64,000 bases of DNA from Paenibacillus sp. USDA918EY (GTDB lineage Bacteria; Bacillota; Bacilli; Paenibacillales; Paenibacillaceae), in contig NZ_WTWY01000014.1 of the NCBI RefSeq assembly GCF_009870825.1, positions 95,512 through 159,511 of the forward strand, read 5' to 3'. A program made the translations under genes and the position numbers. The first letter of the stretch is position 1, and the number at the start of each line of letters is the position of its first letter. Positions 1-8,860 of this stretch are shown here, in pieces. The notes beneath the pieces were generated by a model. The model saw nothing but the letters and a program-made list of their open reading frames with translations. It was not told where the DNA came from and did not search any database.

Positions 1-1
1 G

Positions 2-1213
2 GCGCAAATCGCGCGCGAAGCTGCGAAAAGCCTCGTTCGGGCCTATCCGGAAGTTTCGGAGGAACAGGCTGACAACCCCGGACTTGTCATCGATCCGGAG
101 GTGGTGGAATGCGCGGCGATCGCGCATGATTTCGGGCATCCGCCGTTCGGGCACAAAGGCGAAGAGGTGCTGGACGGCATTTTGGAGCAGCTGATCAAGG
201 ATAAAACGAAAGAAGCGGTCGAAGGACTGTACATGAATTCCGAGCAAATCCAGGACGTGCGGACACGCATGCGGCATAAATACGAACATTTTGAAGGGAA
301 CTCGCATAATTTCCGGCTGATCATGTTCCTGGAAAAACGCGAAAACGTGGACGGCTTGAATTTATCCGACGCCGTGCTGCTTGGCATCAACAAATATCCG
401 TTTCCGGGTACGGTGAACAAAAAGGGCTTGTACAAGCATGAATGGAGCTACATTTCAGAGATCCGCAAGGATTGGGGGATTCCGGCAGGCAAAAGAACGC
501 TGGAATCGCAGCTGATGGACTTATGCGACGACATCGCGTATTCCGCCCATGACCTGGAGGACGGCATCAAAGCGGGCAAAATTGAAGTGCATGAGCATTT
601 TTTGTATGACCCGTACATTATCCGGCTGATCATCGAAAAAATCATGACGCTGGAGGATACCTTCTGGCAGGGCTGGGACGCGGACCGCATCCGGCTGAAA
701 GTCGAAGAGGTCATGGCCGCTTTTCTTAACGTGTGGAAAGAGAAGCTGCCGTATTGCGAGCATGATTTTTCCCGGGCGCGGCGCGAGGTCAAAGCTTTTT
801 GGGTGAGCCATTTTGTCGGCAGCCTGGGCGTCATTCCGGACGGGGATTGGAAAAAGGTCACCTTCGTGAAAGAGCGGGAGGAAGATTTGGATATGCTTCG
901 GACCGTCAGCGTGCTGAAGAGCTTTGCGTGGGTGACGATGATCCGCGACCTGCGCGTGCAGCGCCTGCAAAAACGGAGCGAATGGATGATCAAACGGCTG
1001 TGGGATGCGTTCCTCGATCCGGTCGCGTCCAAATCCATCATACCTTCCGACTGGCTGCAGCGGTTCGAACGAGATCAGGCAAGCCCAAACCCGATCTGGA
1101 CCTGGGAGCATATGGTGATCGACTATATCGCGGGCATGACGGACGCGTTTGCCGAAAAGATATATAATGAATTGTACGGACTGAAGGTTGGGTCCATTTA
1201 CGATCTCGACTAA
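2..1213 (+). CDS. dgt: dGTP triphosphohydrolase (dGTPase, HD superfamily), 5' partial
   Basis: The reading frame is open from base 2, so the true start lies left of the window; about 403 residues are visible. The segment HDFGHPPFGHKGE is the HD metal-binding motif in the form typical of dGTPases, and DLCDDIAYSAHDLEDG further on is the second conserved family block. Members cut dGTP to deoxyguanosine and triphosphate and help balance dNTP pools. Family members are usually about 440-500 residues, so perhaps 40-90 N-terminal residues are missing here. It ends 51 bases before the next gene on the same strand with no clear terminator. Family assignment is strong; substrate preference is inferred. 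Confidence 0.88.
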   Translation, partial: AQIAREAAKSLVRAYPEVSEEQADNPGLVIDPEVVECAAIAHDFGHPPFGHKGEEVLDGILEQLIKDKTKEAVEGLYMNSEQIQDVRTRMRHKYEHFEGNSHNFRLIMFLEKRENVDGLNLSDAVLLGINKYPFPGTVNKKGLYKHEWSYISEIRKDWGIPAGKRTLESQLMDLCDDIAYSAHDLEDGIKAGKIEVHEHFLYDPYIIRLIIEKIMTLEDTFWQGWDADRIRLKVEEVMAAFLNVWKEKLPYCEHDFSRARREVKAFWVSHFVGSLGVIPDGDWKKVTFVKEREEDLDMLRTVSVLKSFAWVTMIRDLRVQRLQKRSEWMIKRLWDAFLDPVASKSIIPSDWLQRFERDQASPNPIWTWEHMVIDYIAGMTDAFAEKIYNELYGLKVGSIYDLD

Positions 1214-1264
1214 ACCTTAAGCGAGAAGAGATGAGACGAGAAGCAGCAAGTGGAGGGGAGAATC

Positions 1265-2215
1265 GTGGAGAATACGGGGTTTATTTTAAGCGTATTGGAT
1301 TTGGTGCCCAAAATAGGGGAAGCGTCTTATGAGCAAGCCCTTCAGGAGGCAGCGGCGCTGGCCGCGTCTGCGGAAAAATGGGGTTATAAACGTTATTGGG
1401 TGGCCGAACATCATGATCTGAAGGATTTGGCTTGCGCGTCGCCGGAGGTGCTGCTGGCCCACATCGGGGCCAAAACAAGCCGCATCCGCCTTGGCACGGG
1501 CGCCTTGCTGCTGCCCCATTACAGCCCGCTTAAGGTGGCGGAAAGCTTCCGCCTGTTGGCCGCGCTGTACCCGGGACGGGTGGACCTCGGGATCGGACGG
1601 GCCCCCGGCGGGTCGGCACATGCCTCGATGGCGCTTAGCGGCAATTTTCTGCAAAACGTGGCGGATATGCCCAAAAAGCTGCGCGCTTTGATCCAGCTCC
1701 TGGAGGACCGGTATATGTATGAGGACCGGCCGGTTCAAGCCCGGCCCCTGCCCTCGGTGCAGCCGGATCTGTGGATGCTGGGGACGAACAGCAAAAGCGC
1801 CGGTTTTGCCGCCGAATACGGGACAGGGTATGTTTTCGGGCAGTTTATGAGCGAGCGGGACGGGGCCGAAGTGCTGCAAACGTACCGCGATCATTTTAAA
1901 CCGTCCGCGCTGCTGGACAAGCCGCGTTTGATGCTGGCGATCGGGGTCATTTGCGCCAAGACGGAGGAGAAGGCCAAGGAGCTGCTGGAGGACGCGAAGC
2001 TGCCGGGACCCGAACGGGCGGTGGAGCAGGAAGCGCAGGAGGAGCGTCGGGAACCGCTGAAACGGTTGGTATTGGGCACGCCTGAACAGGTGCGGGAACA
2101 GCTCGCCCTGATCGCCGAGTCTGCGGGATGCTCGGAGTTTCTGATCTTTTGCCCCGTTCAGGATTACAGGAAACGGCTGGAGTCTTATAAGCTGCTGGCT
2201 TCCTGTTGTATGTAA
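1265..2215 (+). CDS. LLM class flavin-dependent oxidoreductase, MsnO8-like
   Basis: A luciferase-like (beta/alpha)8-barrel monooxygenase of about 316 residues that would use reduced FMN supplied by a separate reductase. The N-terminal ILSVLDLVPKIGEA, the block YWVAEHHDLKDLACASPEVL and GRVDLGIGRAPGG are characteristic of the MsnO8/YtmO branch. I choose the GTG at 1265 because GGAGGGG at 1252-1258 sits 6 bases before it; the frame also has a GTG at 1250, but that start would put the binding site inside the gene. The substrate is unknown. The window holds four other LLM-like features, of which 41344-42360 is the closest relative. Confidence 0.85.
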   Translation: MENTGFILSVLDLVPKIGEASYEQALQEAAALAASAEKWGYKRYWVAEHHDLKDLACASPEVLLAHIGAKTSRIRLGTGALLLPHYSPLKVAESFRLLAALYPGRVDLGIGRAPGGSAHASMALSGNFLQNVADMPKKLRALIQLLEDRYMYEDRPVQARPLPSVQPDLWMLGTNSKSAGFAAEYGTGYVFGQFMSERDGAEVLQTYRDHFKPSALLDKPRLMLAIGVICAKTEEKAKELLEDAKLPGPERAVEQEAQEERREPLKRLVLGTPEQVREQLALIAESAGCSEFLIFCPVQDYRKRLESYKLLASCCM

Positions 2216-2263
2216 AGAAAAGACTCGGGCTACGTCCGGGAAAGGTATTGGTTATCGATTGTT

Positions 2264-3259
2264 ATGAGTGAAATCCATGAACAGATCCAACAAGCGCTGG
2301 CCGACGGCCGTCCGCTTTATTTATACGCGTATGCCAGCCATGAAACGGAAGCCGGGCTGTGCGGCATGGAGCTGAAGGCGCTGTTTGGCGGGGCCGTGGA
2401 ATATAAAACGGAGTCGCTGCTGCTCAGCAGCCGCAAGATCGATCCGGATCGCAGCCCGTTTTTATCGCTGCGTATCGATATCGCCGCATGCGGGGAATCC
2501 GCGGAAGCAATCGCGGAGCTTGCGGACTCAAGGCATCGGGTGAAGGGCGGAGAGACGTTTAAGGTTACGTATATCAAATCGGGTGATCCTTGCAGCTATG
2601 CGGAGCAAAGGGAGCTGGAGAGGCTTGTCGGGAGCCGGATTCAAGGCAAGGCCGACATGAAAAACCCGGATTTGACGCTCGGGCTGACCGCTTTGCATGG
2701 AGCTTGGCTGCTTGGCAGCATTTGCGCTCCGAAGCGGGCCTGGCACGCCCACATCCACAAACCGCAAAACTATTCCACCGGCCTTAGCGCGGCCGTCGCC
2801 AGGGCGCTGGTGAACATCGCCGCGCCCGAAACGGAAGGCATCCGGCTGCTTGATCCCTGCTGCGGCATGGGGAACGTCCTGATCGAAGCGCTGTCCATGG
2901 GAATCGACGCCCGGGGAAGGGACATCAATCCCCTTGCCGTTCGCGGCGCCAAAACGAACCTGAAGCATTACGGGTATCCCGAAACGCTGGTTACCCTTGG
3001 GGATATGAACGAACTGGAAGGGCATTACGATGCCGCGGTATTGGACATGCCGTACAATCTATGTTCGGTGCTTCCGGTAGAGGAACAACGGAGGATGCTG
3101 GCGAGCCTGCGCCGTTTGGCGCCCCGTGCGGTGATCGTAACGACGGAAGTGGACGTGCGGGTCCGGGTCGAAGAAGCGGGTTACCGGATCGTCGAGGAAT
3201 GCCAGGTAAGGAAAGGGAGCTTTGTGCGGCAGGCGTGGCTTTGCGAAGGAGTTTTATAA
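2264..3259 (+). CDS. TRM11-like SAM-dependent RNA methyltransferase
   Basis: A 331-residue protein whose C-terminal half is a Rossmann-fold methyltransferase: DPCCGMGNVLIEAL is the SAM-binding motif I, RDINPLAVRGAKTNL the acidic motif II region, and VLDMPYN is the DMPY-type catalytic tetrad (D/N-PPY class) of N-methyltransferases that act on bases. The N-terminal half is more divergent and may be a THUMP-like RNA-binding part, as in Trm11/TrmG10. The target is therefore probably tRNA guanine, but this is inference. It starts 48 bases after the monooxygenase gene; its ribosome binding site is weak. Confidence 0.75.
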   Translation: MSEIHEQIQQALADGRPLYLYAYASHETEAGLCGMELKALFGGAVEYKTESLLLSSRKIDPDRSPFLSLRIDIAACGESAEAIAELADSRHRVKGGETFKVTYIKSGDPCSYAEQRELERLVGSRIQGKADMKNPDLTLGLTALHGAWLLGSICAPKRAWHAHIHKPQNYSTGLSAAVARALVNIAAPETEGIRLLDPCCGMGNVLIEALSMGIDARGRDINPLAVRGAKTNLKHYGYPETLVTLGDMNELEGHYDAAVLDMPYNLCSVLPVEEQRRMLASLRRLAPRAVIVTTEVDVRVRVEEAGYRIVEECQVRKGSFVRQAWLCEGVL

Positions 3260-3321
3260 CATTTGCGAAACGGACAGCTGTTGGCTCGAGAAGTGAATAC
3301 ACCGGAAAGAAGGCATGAAAC

Positions 3322-3741
3322 ATGAAAATCAGGCCTGCCTTGGCAATGGACTATCCCGAATTAAGACGGATTTATCTTGTTTCCCGCCGCCAAAGTTTCG
3401 TATGGGAAAACGAACATGAAATGTCGCTGGAAGATTTCGATAGGGATACGGCCGACGAGCATATCCTGTTGGCGGAGGCGGAGAGCCGGATCGTGGGTTT
3501 TGCGTCATTATATTTGCCGGAGGATTTCATCCATCTTTTATTCGTCGATCCGGATTTTTCAGGTATAGGCGCCGGCAGCAAGCTGCTCGAGGCGGCCGTT
3601 GAGAAAATGAACAAGCCGCTCACGTTAAAATGCGTGTCCGCAAATCATAAAGCCTTGAAATTTTATGAAAAAAACGGCTGGAAGAAGGTAGTCGAAGAAG
3701 CCGGGCCGAGCGGGAAGCATTGGCTTATGTCGTACGAATAA
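3322..3741 (+). CDS. GNAT family N-acetyltransferase
   Basis: 139 residues, a single GNAT domain. The block FIHLLFVDPDFSGIGAGSKLLEAAVE carries the acetyl-CoA pyrophosphate loop in the form GIGAGS, and the C-terminal ALKFYEKNGWKKV is the classic end of the fold. It transfers an acetyl group from acetyl-CoA to an unknown amine. The ATG follows GAAAGAAGG at a good distance. It is the last gene before a bidirectional terminator. Confidence 0.85.
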   Translation: MKIRPALAMDYPELRRIYLVSRRQSFVWENEHEMSLEDFDRDTADEHILLAEAESRIVGFASLYLPEDFIHLLFVDPDFSGIGAGSKLLEAAVEKMNKPLTLKCVSANHKALKFYEKNGWKKVVEEAGPSGKHWLMSYE

Positions 3742-3764
3742 GCTTTGATTTTTCAACCCAAAGA

Positions 3765-3830
3765 AAAAACGCCCCTTATGGGACATCGGGTTCCAAACGG
3801 ATTTCCGATGCCCTGTTAAGGGGTGTTTTC
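3765..3830. terminator. Bidirectional Rho-independent terminator
   Basis: Long imperfect hairpin between two convergent genes. The left arm, around CGCCCCTTATGGGACATCGG, pairs with the right arm, around CCGATGCCCTGTTAAGGGGTG; it has an A-run before it and TTTTC after it, so it can serve the acetyltransferase gene on the plus strand and the dehydrogenase gene on the minus strand. Confidence 0.75.
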
Positions 3831-3848
3831 GTTTCGGCTCCGGCGATT

Positions 3849-4820
3849 TTAGTACATCCGCCCGTAATCCACCAGATTGCGCGGCGGTTTTTGCCCTTGG
3901 ACATAAGCTTTCAGGTTGTCCGCAAAAATGTCGATGACGCGTTCGGCATAACGGTCATTGCTGCCCGCGACATGCGGGGTGATGATGACCTGCTCCATCT
4001 CCCACAGCGGATGTTCCGCCGGAAGCGGCTCTTCTTCGAAAACGTCGAGGCCCGCGCCGCTCAACCGGCCGCTGTTCAAGGCATTGATCAACGATGCCGT
4101 ATCCACCGTAGGTCCGCGTCCCACATTGATGAAATAAGCCCCTTTTTTGGCAGCGTTCCAAGCCGCGGCGTTAAACATATGGCGGGTTTCGGCCGTCAGC
4201 GGGAGGATGTTCACGATATAGTCGCCTTGTCCAAGCGCCTCATGGAGGTTGTCCATCTTGTACATCCGGTCCACGTGCGGCTCGGGCTTGTCCGAACGCC
4301 GGACGCCGATGACCCGCAGTCCGAAGGCTTTGGCCAAACGGGCGGTTTCCCGGCCGATTTCGCCTACGCCGACGATGACCAGCGTTTTGCCGCTGATTTC
4401 GCCCAACGTGCCGAGACCGGGAACGGCGAGATCGGATTTCCACTCTTTTTTCAGTTGATGGCGGACCGCCATGTGCAGCTGGCGCGAAAACGAGAGCATC
4501 ATGCCGATAATGCTTTCCGAGATCGGAATCGCATGCACGCCGCTGGCGCTCGTGAGCAGAACGCCCTTGTCCCGAAGGCGCTCCAAAGGCAGCGTATCCA
4601 CGCCCGCCGACCAGGTTTGCACCCATTTCAGCTTGCTGTATTCCCGAAGGGCTTCCTCGGCGATCGTTTTCGACCATCCAAGGATCACTTCCGCGTTTTG
4701 GATCTGCTCCGCGCTGACGTCCTTTTTATTTTTTACGATCAAATCAAAACCTGGCGCCGCTTGTCCGATTTGACCGATTTGATCCGGCGTCAAGGAATGA
4801 AGACATACGATCGATTTCAT
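3849..4820 (-). CDS. D-isomer specific 2-hydroxyacid dehydrogenase
   Basis: 323 residues from the ATG whose complement ends at 4820, preceded by GGAGG; a longer open frame reaching 4937 has no such site. The NAD(P)-binding motif is VGVGEIGRETARLAKAFG, and the catalytic triad is visible as Arg in NVGRGPTVD, Glu in DVFEEEPLP and His in ITPHVAGSND. Enzymes of this group reduce 2-keto acids such as glyoxylate, hydroxypyruvate or phenylpyruvate. The sequence resembles the short GhrA/YoaD-like members more than PGDH with an ACT domain. The substrate cannot be fixed from sequence. Confidence 0.85.
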   Translation of the reverse strand: MKSIVCLHSLTPDQIGQIGQAAPGFDLIVKNKKDVSAEQIQNAEVILGWSKTIAEEALREYSKLKWVQTWSAGVDTLPLERLRDKGVLLTSASGVHAIPISESIIGMMLSFSRQLHMAVRHQLKKEWKSDLAVPGLGTLGEISGKTLVIVGVGEIGRETARLAKAFGLRVIGVRRSDKPEPHVDRMYKMDNLHEALGQGDYIVNILPLTAETRHMFNAAAWNAAKKGAYFINVGRGPTVDTASLINALNSGRLSGAGLDVFEEEPLPAEHPLWEMEQVIITPHVAGSNDRYAERVIDIFADNLKAYVQGQKPPRNLVDYGRMY

Positions 4821-5047
4821 GGTTTGGCCTCCTCCGTCTGTCGTTTGCACGTTTATCGATGTTTTTAGGATACCAGATTGCGGCGGGCGGTGAAAAGGTA
4901 ACCGGACATTTTTATCCGCACTGCGATTGGATCGCAATCCTTAATGGCGCCGCACACAGCTTTATTTCAAAAAATCGGGCCTCCTTTTCCGTTCGGTACG
5001 CTATAATCAGATTACGAAATACAGAATTTGGAGGCTGGAATAACGTT

Positions 5048-6805
5048 ATGATGCAAAATGCAGCAGGACAGGCTTCGGGCGCTCAGCCCGGCCTCATTCG
5101 AAGGTTTATGTCGTATTACCGCCCGCATAAACGGCTGTTTATGGTCGATTTCGGCTGCGCGGTAGTTGCGGGTTTGCTGGAGCTCGGATTTCCGGTCGCC
5201 GTCCAGTGGGTTGTGGACAAGCTGCTTCCGGACGGGGCATGGGGAACGATCATCGCCGCGGGATGCGGCTTGCTCGCCTTGTATTTGATCAGCATGGGGC
5301 TGCAGTTCATCGTCAGCTACTGGGGGCATAAGCTCGGGATCAACATCGAATCGGACATGCGCCAGCAGGCGTTTAACCATGTGCAGAAGCTGTCCTTTAA
5401 ATTTTTCGACAACACGAAAACAGGCCACTTGATGTCGCGCATGACCAACGACTTGTTCGATATCGGAGAGATGGCCCACCATGGGCCGGAGGATATGTTT
5501 ATTGCCGTCATGACCTTTGTCGGTGCGTTTGCGATCATGTGGACGGTCAATTGGCAGCTTGCTTTGATCACGTTCGTCATTATGCCGGTCATCGTATGGA
5601 TGATCGTTTATTTTAACCAGAAGCTGAACCATGCCTCCTCGGAAATGTTCCGCAACATCGCTGAGCTGAATGCCGGCGTGGAGGACAGCGTCTCGGGCAT
5701 CCGGGTCGTCAAATCGTTCGGCAACGAGGAATACGAAATCTCGCGCTTCCGCGAAAGCAATGCCGCGTTCCGTTTGGCGAAACTTCGTTCATACCTGGCC
5801 ATGTCGTTCAGCGTCTCGGGCATGTACATGCTGACAAGGCTCATTTCGCTGATCGTGCTCGTTTGCGGCGCCTGGTTTGCCTACCAGAACAAACTGACGT
5901 ACGGGGAACTTGTCGCGTTTTTGCTGTACGTCAACATTTTCCTGAAGCCGATCGACAAAATCAACGCTTTGATGGAAATCTACCCGAAAGGGATGGCGGG
6001 CTTCAAACGTTTCTGCCAGTTGATGGATACGGACCCGGACATCAAGGATCAGCCGGATGCGGTCGAAGTTGTTCAGCTGCGCGGAAACATCGAATTCCGC
6101 AACGTTTCTTTCGGCTACGAAGACCAGCGGCGGATTTTGGAAGGAATCGACCTGAATATTACGGCCGGAGAAACGGTGGCGCTCGTCGGGCCGTCGGGTG
6201 CCGGAAAGTCGACGCTGTGCAGCCTGATCCCGCGTTTTTACGAGGTGGATGAAGGAAGCATCACGATCGACGGCATCGACATCCGCGAAATGACGCAGCG
6301 TTCGCTTCGCTCGCAAATCGGCATGGTGCAGCAGGACGTGTTTCTGTTCAGCGGGACGATCCGCGAAAACATCCTTTACGGCAATCTGAACGCCAGTGAA
6401 GCCGAATTGATGGATGCGGTGCAAAAGGCCCATTTGGAGTCGCTCGTGGCCTCGCTGCCGGACGGGCTGGATACGGTCATCGGGGAACGGGGGCTGAAGC
6501 TGTCGGGCGGACAGCGGCAGCGGCTGGCGATCGCAAGGATGTTTTTGAAGAATCCTCCGATCCTCATTTTGGATGAAGCGACGTCGGCGCTCGACACCGA
6601 AACGGAAGCGATCATCCAGGAGGCGCTGGAGGTTTTGGCGGTGAACCGGACGACGCTGGTCATCGCGCACCGGCTTGCGACCATCCGAAACGCCGACCGG
6701 ATCATCGTCGTCACGGAGGACGGCATTGCCGAGCATGGGCGGCACGAGGAGCTGCTCCAAATCGGCGGCGTCTACGCAAGGCTGCATCAGGCGCAGTTCG
6801 GGTAA
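5048..6805 (+). CDS. ABC transporter, fused permease and ATPase (LmrA/BmrA type exporter)
   Basis: 585 residues. Residues of about 25-320 hold six hydrophobic segments of a type I exporter membrane domain with the coupling-helix block RMTNDLFDIGEMAHHGPEDM; the rest is the ATPase with Walker A GPSGAGKST, signature LSGGQRQRLAIAR, Walker B ILILDEATSALD and the H-loop in VIAHRLAT. It should work as a homodimer pumping lipids, peptides or drugs outward. The start is the ATG at 5048 behind GGAGG at 5030-5034; the open frame extends to 4859 without a site. A TATAAT at 5002-5007 could be its -10 box. The hairpin at 6811-6853 ends the unit, so it is probably monocistronic. Confidence 0.88.
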   Translation: MMQNAAGQASGAQPGLIRRFMSYYRPHKRLFMVDFGCAVVAGLLELGFPVAVQWVVDKLLPDGAWGTIIAAGCGLLALYLISMGLQFIVSYWGHKLGINIESDMRQQAFNHVQKLSFKFFDNTKTGHLMSRMTNDLFDIGEMAHHGPEDMFIAVMTFVGAFAIMWTVNWQLALITFVIMPVIVWMIVYFNQKLNHASSEMFRNIAELNAGVEDSVSGIRVVKSFGNEEYEISRFRESNAAFRLAKLRSYLAMSFSVSGMYMLTRLISLIVLVCGAWFAYQNKLTYGELVAFLLYVNIFLKPIDKINALMEIYPKGMAGFKRFCQLMDTDPDIKDQPDAVEVVQLRGNIEFRNVSFGYEDQRRILEGIDLNITAGETVALVGPSGAGKSTLCSLIPRFYEVDEGSITIDGIDIREMTQRSLRSQIGMVQQDVFLFSGTIRENILYGNLNASEAELMDAVQKAHLESLVASLPDGLDTVIGERGLKLSGGQRQRLAIARMFLKNPPILILDEATSALDTETEAIIQEALEVLAVNRTTLVIAHRLATIRNADRIIVVTEDGIAEHGRHEELLQIGGVYARLHQAQFG

Positions 6806-6810
6806 CGGCA

Positions 6811-6860
6811 AGAGGATATCCTGAGAGCATTTGGGGCTTTTGGGATATCCTCTTTGTTTT
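6811..6860 (+). terminator. Rho-independent terminator after the ABC exporter
   Basis: Perfect 11-bp arms AGAGGATATCC (6811-6821) and GGATATCCTCT (6843-6853), followed by a T-rich stretch TTTGTTTT. Confidence 0.8.
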
Positions 6861-6877
6861 AGTGGAAGCAGGGGATT

Positions 6878-6905
6878 TTGGATATGCTAAAAACGACCCT
6901 ATTAT
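6878..6905 (+). promoter_or_regulatory. Putative sigma-A promoter of thpR
   Basis: TTGGAT at 6878-6883 and TATTAT at 6900-6905 with a 16-base spacer, 37 bases before the thpR start. Pattern match only. Confidence 0.45.
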
Positions 6906-6941
6906 ATAGTAGTAAAAATTTTTGAAGGGAGCGAATACTGC

Positions 6942-7550
6942 ATGGATATTGAAAATAAAGAGCGGCCGCTGCGGCTGTTTATCGCGGTCAGATTGTCGGA
7001 TGAATTGAAAACGGTGCTGGAGCGTTGGCGGGAATCCCATCAACATTTGTTTCCTTTCAAAAAATGGACGCATAGGGAGGATTATCATATTACGGTACAA
7101 TTTTTAGGGGATGTCGAACCGGGGCGCGTGCCGGAAATCGCAGCAAAACTGCAGGAGGTCTCCCGCCAGTTTACACCATTTGAACTTGGTTTTGGAAAAG
7201 CGGGCGTGTTCGGTACAGATGCTTCTCCCAGGGTATTTTGGGCTGGAGTAATTGACTACTCGAACGGGCTTGCAAAGCTGCAGGAAAAGGTGACCGACGC
7301 CATGGAAACGTTTGGTTTCGCGAAGGAGTCGCGGCCCTTTCGTCCACATGTGACAATCGCCCGAAAATACGCGGGGGACCGGGAGTTTCGGCTCGCCTCC
7401 GTCCCGCCTTTGCTGCCGCAAACAGCGCCCTTCGAGCAGGCGGAAGGGAAGGTTTCATGGATCGTCGACGAGTTTGTACTTTTTTCCACACATTTGCACG
7501 AAAAGCCAATGTATGAGATACTAGAATCCTTCCGAATGAAAGATTCATAG
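6942..7550 (+). CDS. thpR: RNA 2',3'-cyclic phosphodiesterase (2H family)
   Basis: 202 residues with the two HxT motifs that define the 2H phosphoesterase fold: H49-I-T51 in DYHITVQFLG and H136-V-T138 in RPHVTIAR. The family (ThpR, formerly LigT) opens 2',3'-cyclic phosphates at RNA ends and can join tRNA halves in vitro. The ATG follows GAAGGGAG at 8 bases. The gene has its own promoter-like boxes and stands alone. Confidence 0.88.
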   Translation: MDIENKERPLRLFIAVRLSDELKTVLERWRESHQHLFPFKKWTHREDYHITVQFLGDVEPGRVPEIAAKLQEVSRQFTPFELGFGKAGVFGTDASPRVFWAGVIDYSNGLAKLQEKVTDAMETFGFAKESRPFRPHVTIARKYAGDREFRLASVPPLLPQTAPFEQAEGKVSWIVDEFVLFSTHLHEKPMYEILESFRMKDS

Positions 7551-7898
7551 TTTCGACATTCCGGGCGTTATTTAACATACATGGATTTTGCCGGACATCC
7601 GGGGAGGGTGTTTCGGCCAAATCCGCATTCTAAAAAAATCCTGCACATAAAACAATAGCTTGTTCCCTTAGCCGTATCTGTGAAACCGTAAAATGTGCCG
7701 TCACGAAGCAGTCTGTGTTGTAAAGATGTATCAAACGAATTTTTCCGTTTCTCGTATTCGCGGATGCAGCAAATCACTGAAAATAAGCTCAGGTTTTCAA
7801 AACCTCTATTTTCGGTTACATGAGAAATATGCAAAACGGTTGTTTTGCATGTTTTGAAAGTTAAAAGGGAATGTGCCGGGAGTAGTGGGAGGAAAAAC
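7551..7898. other. 348-base intergenic stretch with a perfect 9-bp inverted repeat
   Basis: No convincing gene. An open frame on the minus strand here has no family resemblance and no binding site. The only structure I see is ATGCAAAAC-ggtt-GTTTTGCAT at 7829-7850, about 50 bases before the SleB-like start; it lacks a T-run and could be an operator or a leader hairpin. Confidence 0.4.
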
Positions 7899-8762
7899 AT
7901 GTACACTTTAAGACAAAACCGCTGGATGGCTTTGCTGATCGGAGTTCTTCTGGTGTGTTTCTCTGCGATTTGTTTGCTTCTTCAAAACGAGCTGGCGGAA
8001 AAATTGCAGCATAAAACCAACATGGGTCTGAATCGTTTCGGTTCGATCAATTTGAGTGTGAGCGAAACGGCGGCAAAAACGGAGCATATACAGAGCGCGT
8101 CAAGCAAGACGCATTTCCAAATGCCTTTGCGTTTGCAAAATGTAAATAATTTCAAACCATGGAAAAATAAAACGAAAGTTGCTTTTGTTGGACAGCTTCC
8201 TTCGATACCGCCTAAAGCGGAAACGGTGCTTGCGCGCGGGCAGTTGCACGCGAACACGAAACCGAAGGCAGTCCAAGTTGAGGCTTCTCACCGGCAAAAG
8301 CAGAATCTTCAGCTGACTCCCCCAAAAACATTATTCTTCAGCCGGACCAAGCTGCTGAGTCCGTCGGAACAGGCCCAAGCGACCTGGCAGTACAACGTGA
8401 CCGCTGAAGATGTGCTTCTGCTGCAAAAAATCGTCATGGCAGAAGCGGAAGGCGAACCGTACCAAGGCAAAATCGCTGTCGCGAACGTTGTCTTGAACCG
8501 GCTACGGTCAGCCAATTTTCCCAATACGATTAAAAAGGTCATTTATCAAAAACATCAGTTCAGTCCCGTGGCGAACGGACGGTTTGACCGCGTGAAGCCG
8601 AACAAGGACTGTATCCGTGCGGTCAATGAGGCGTTGAACGGCAAAAAAGCGGTAACGGATGACACGTATTTCTTCCTGTCGCTGAAGCTGGCGCAAGACC
8701 TGACCATTCACCATACCCGCACCTACGAGAAGCGCATCGGCAACCATACTTTTTACAAATAA
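7899..8762 (+). CDS. SleB-like cell wall hydrolase with N-terminal membrane anchor
   Basis: 287 residues from the ATG behind GGGAGG (7887-7892). Residues 9-28 form a transmembrane or uncleaved signal segment; a basic, Gln- and Lys-rich linker of about 130 residues follows; residues 168-285 are a Hydrolase_2 (SleB/CwlJ) domain. The putative catalytic glutamate is E182 in MAEAEGEPYQGK, followed by the family block VANVVLNRLRSANFPNTI. SleB-type enzymes cut spore-cortex peptidoglycan; other members act on vegetative wall. The domain is at the C-terminus and no peptidoglycan-binding repeats are seen, so a vegetative or SwlB-like role is also possible. Confidence 0.85.
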   Translation: MYTLRQNRWMALLIGVLLVCFSAICLLLQNELAEKLQHKTNMGLNRFGSINLSVSETAAKTEHIQSASSKTHFQMPLRLQNVNNFKPWKNKTKVAFVGQLPSIPPKAETVLARGQLHANTKPKAVQVEASHRQKQNLQLTPPKTLFFSRTKLLSPSEQAQATWQYNVTAEDVLLLQKIVMAEAEGEPYQGKIAVANVVLNRLRSANFPNTIKKVIYQKHQFSPVANGRFDRVKPNKDCIRAVNEALNGKKAVTDDTYFFLSLKLAQDLTIHHTRTYEKRIGNHTFYK

Positions 8763-8780
8763 ATCCCATTTCGATATGAT
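8752..8780 (+). promoter_or_regulatory. Putative sigma-A promoter of the YtkL gene
   Basis: TTTACA at 8752-8757 and TATGAT at 8775-8780 with a 17-base spacer. The -35 box overlaps the last codons of the SleB-like gene. Confidence 0.5.
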
Positions 8781-8860
8781 AGAGAGAGGTTGTACGGATG
8801 ATTGCCGTTCAATCCGGAAAATCATGTCTTGGCGATCAATTGTAGGAGGTGCCGACGTTT

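Noticed and set aside
3720..4868. A 382-codon plus-strand open frame across the dehydrogenase gene
   Set aside because: It is antisense to the hydroxyacid dehydrogenase, which has full catalytic motifs and a good binding site; the plus-strand translation has no family features.
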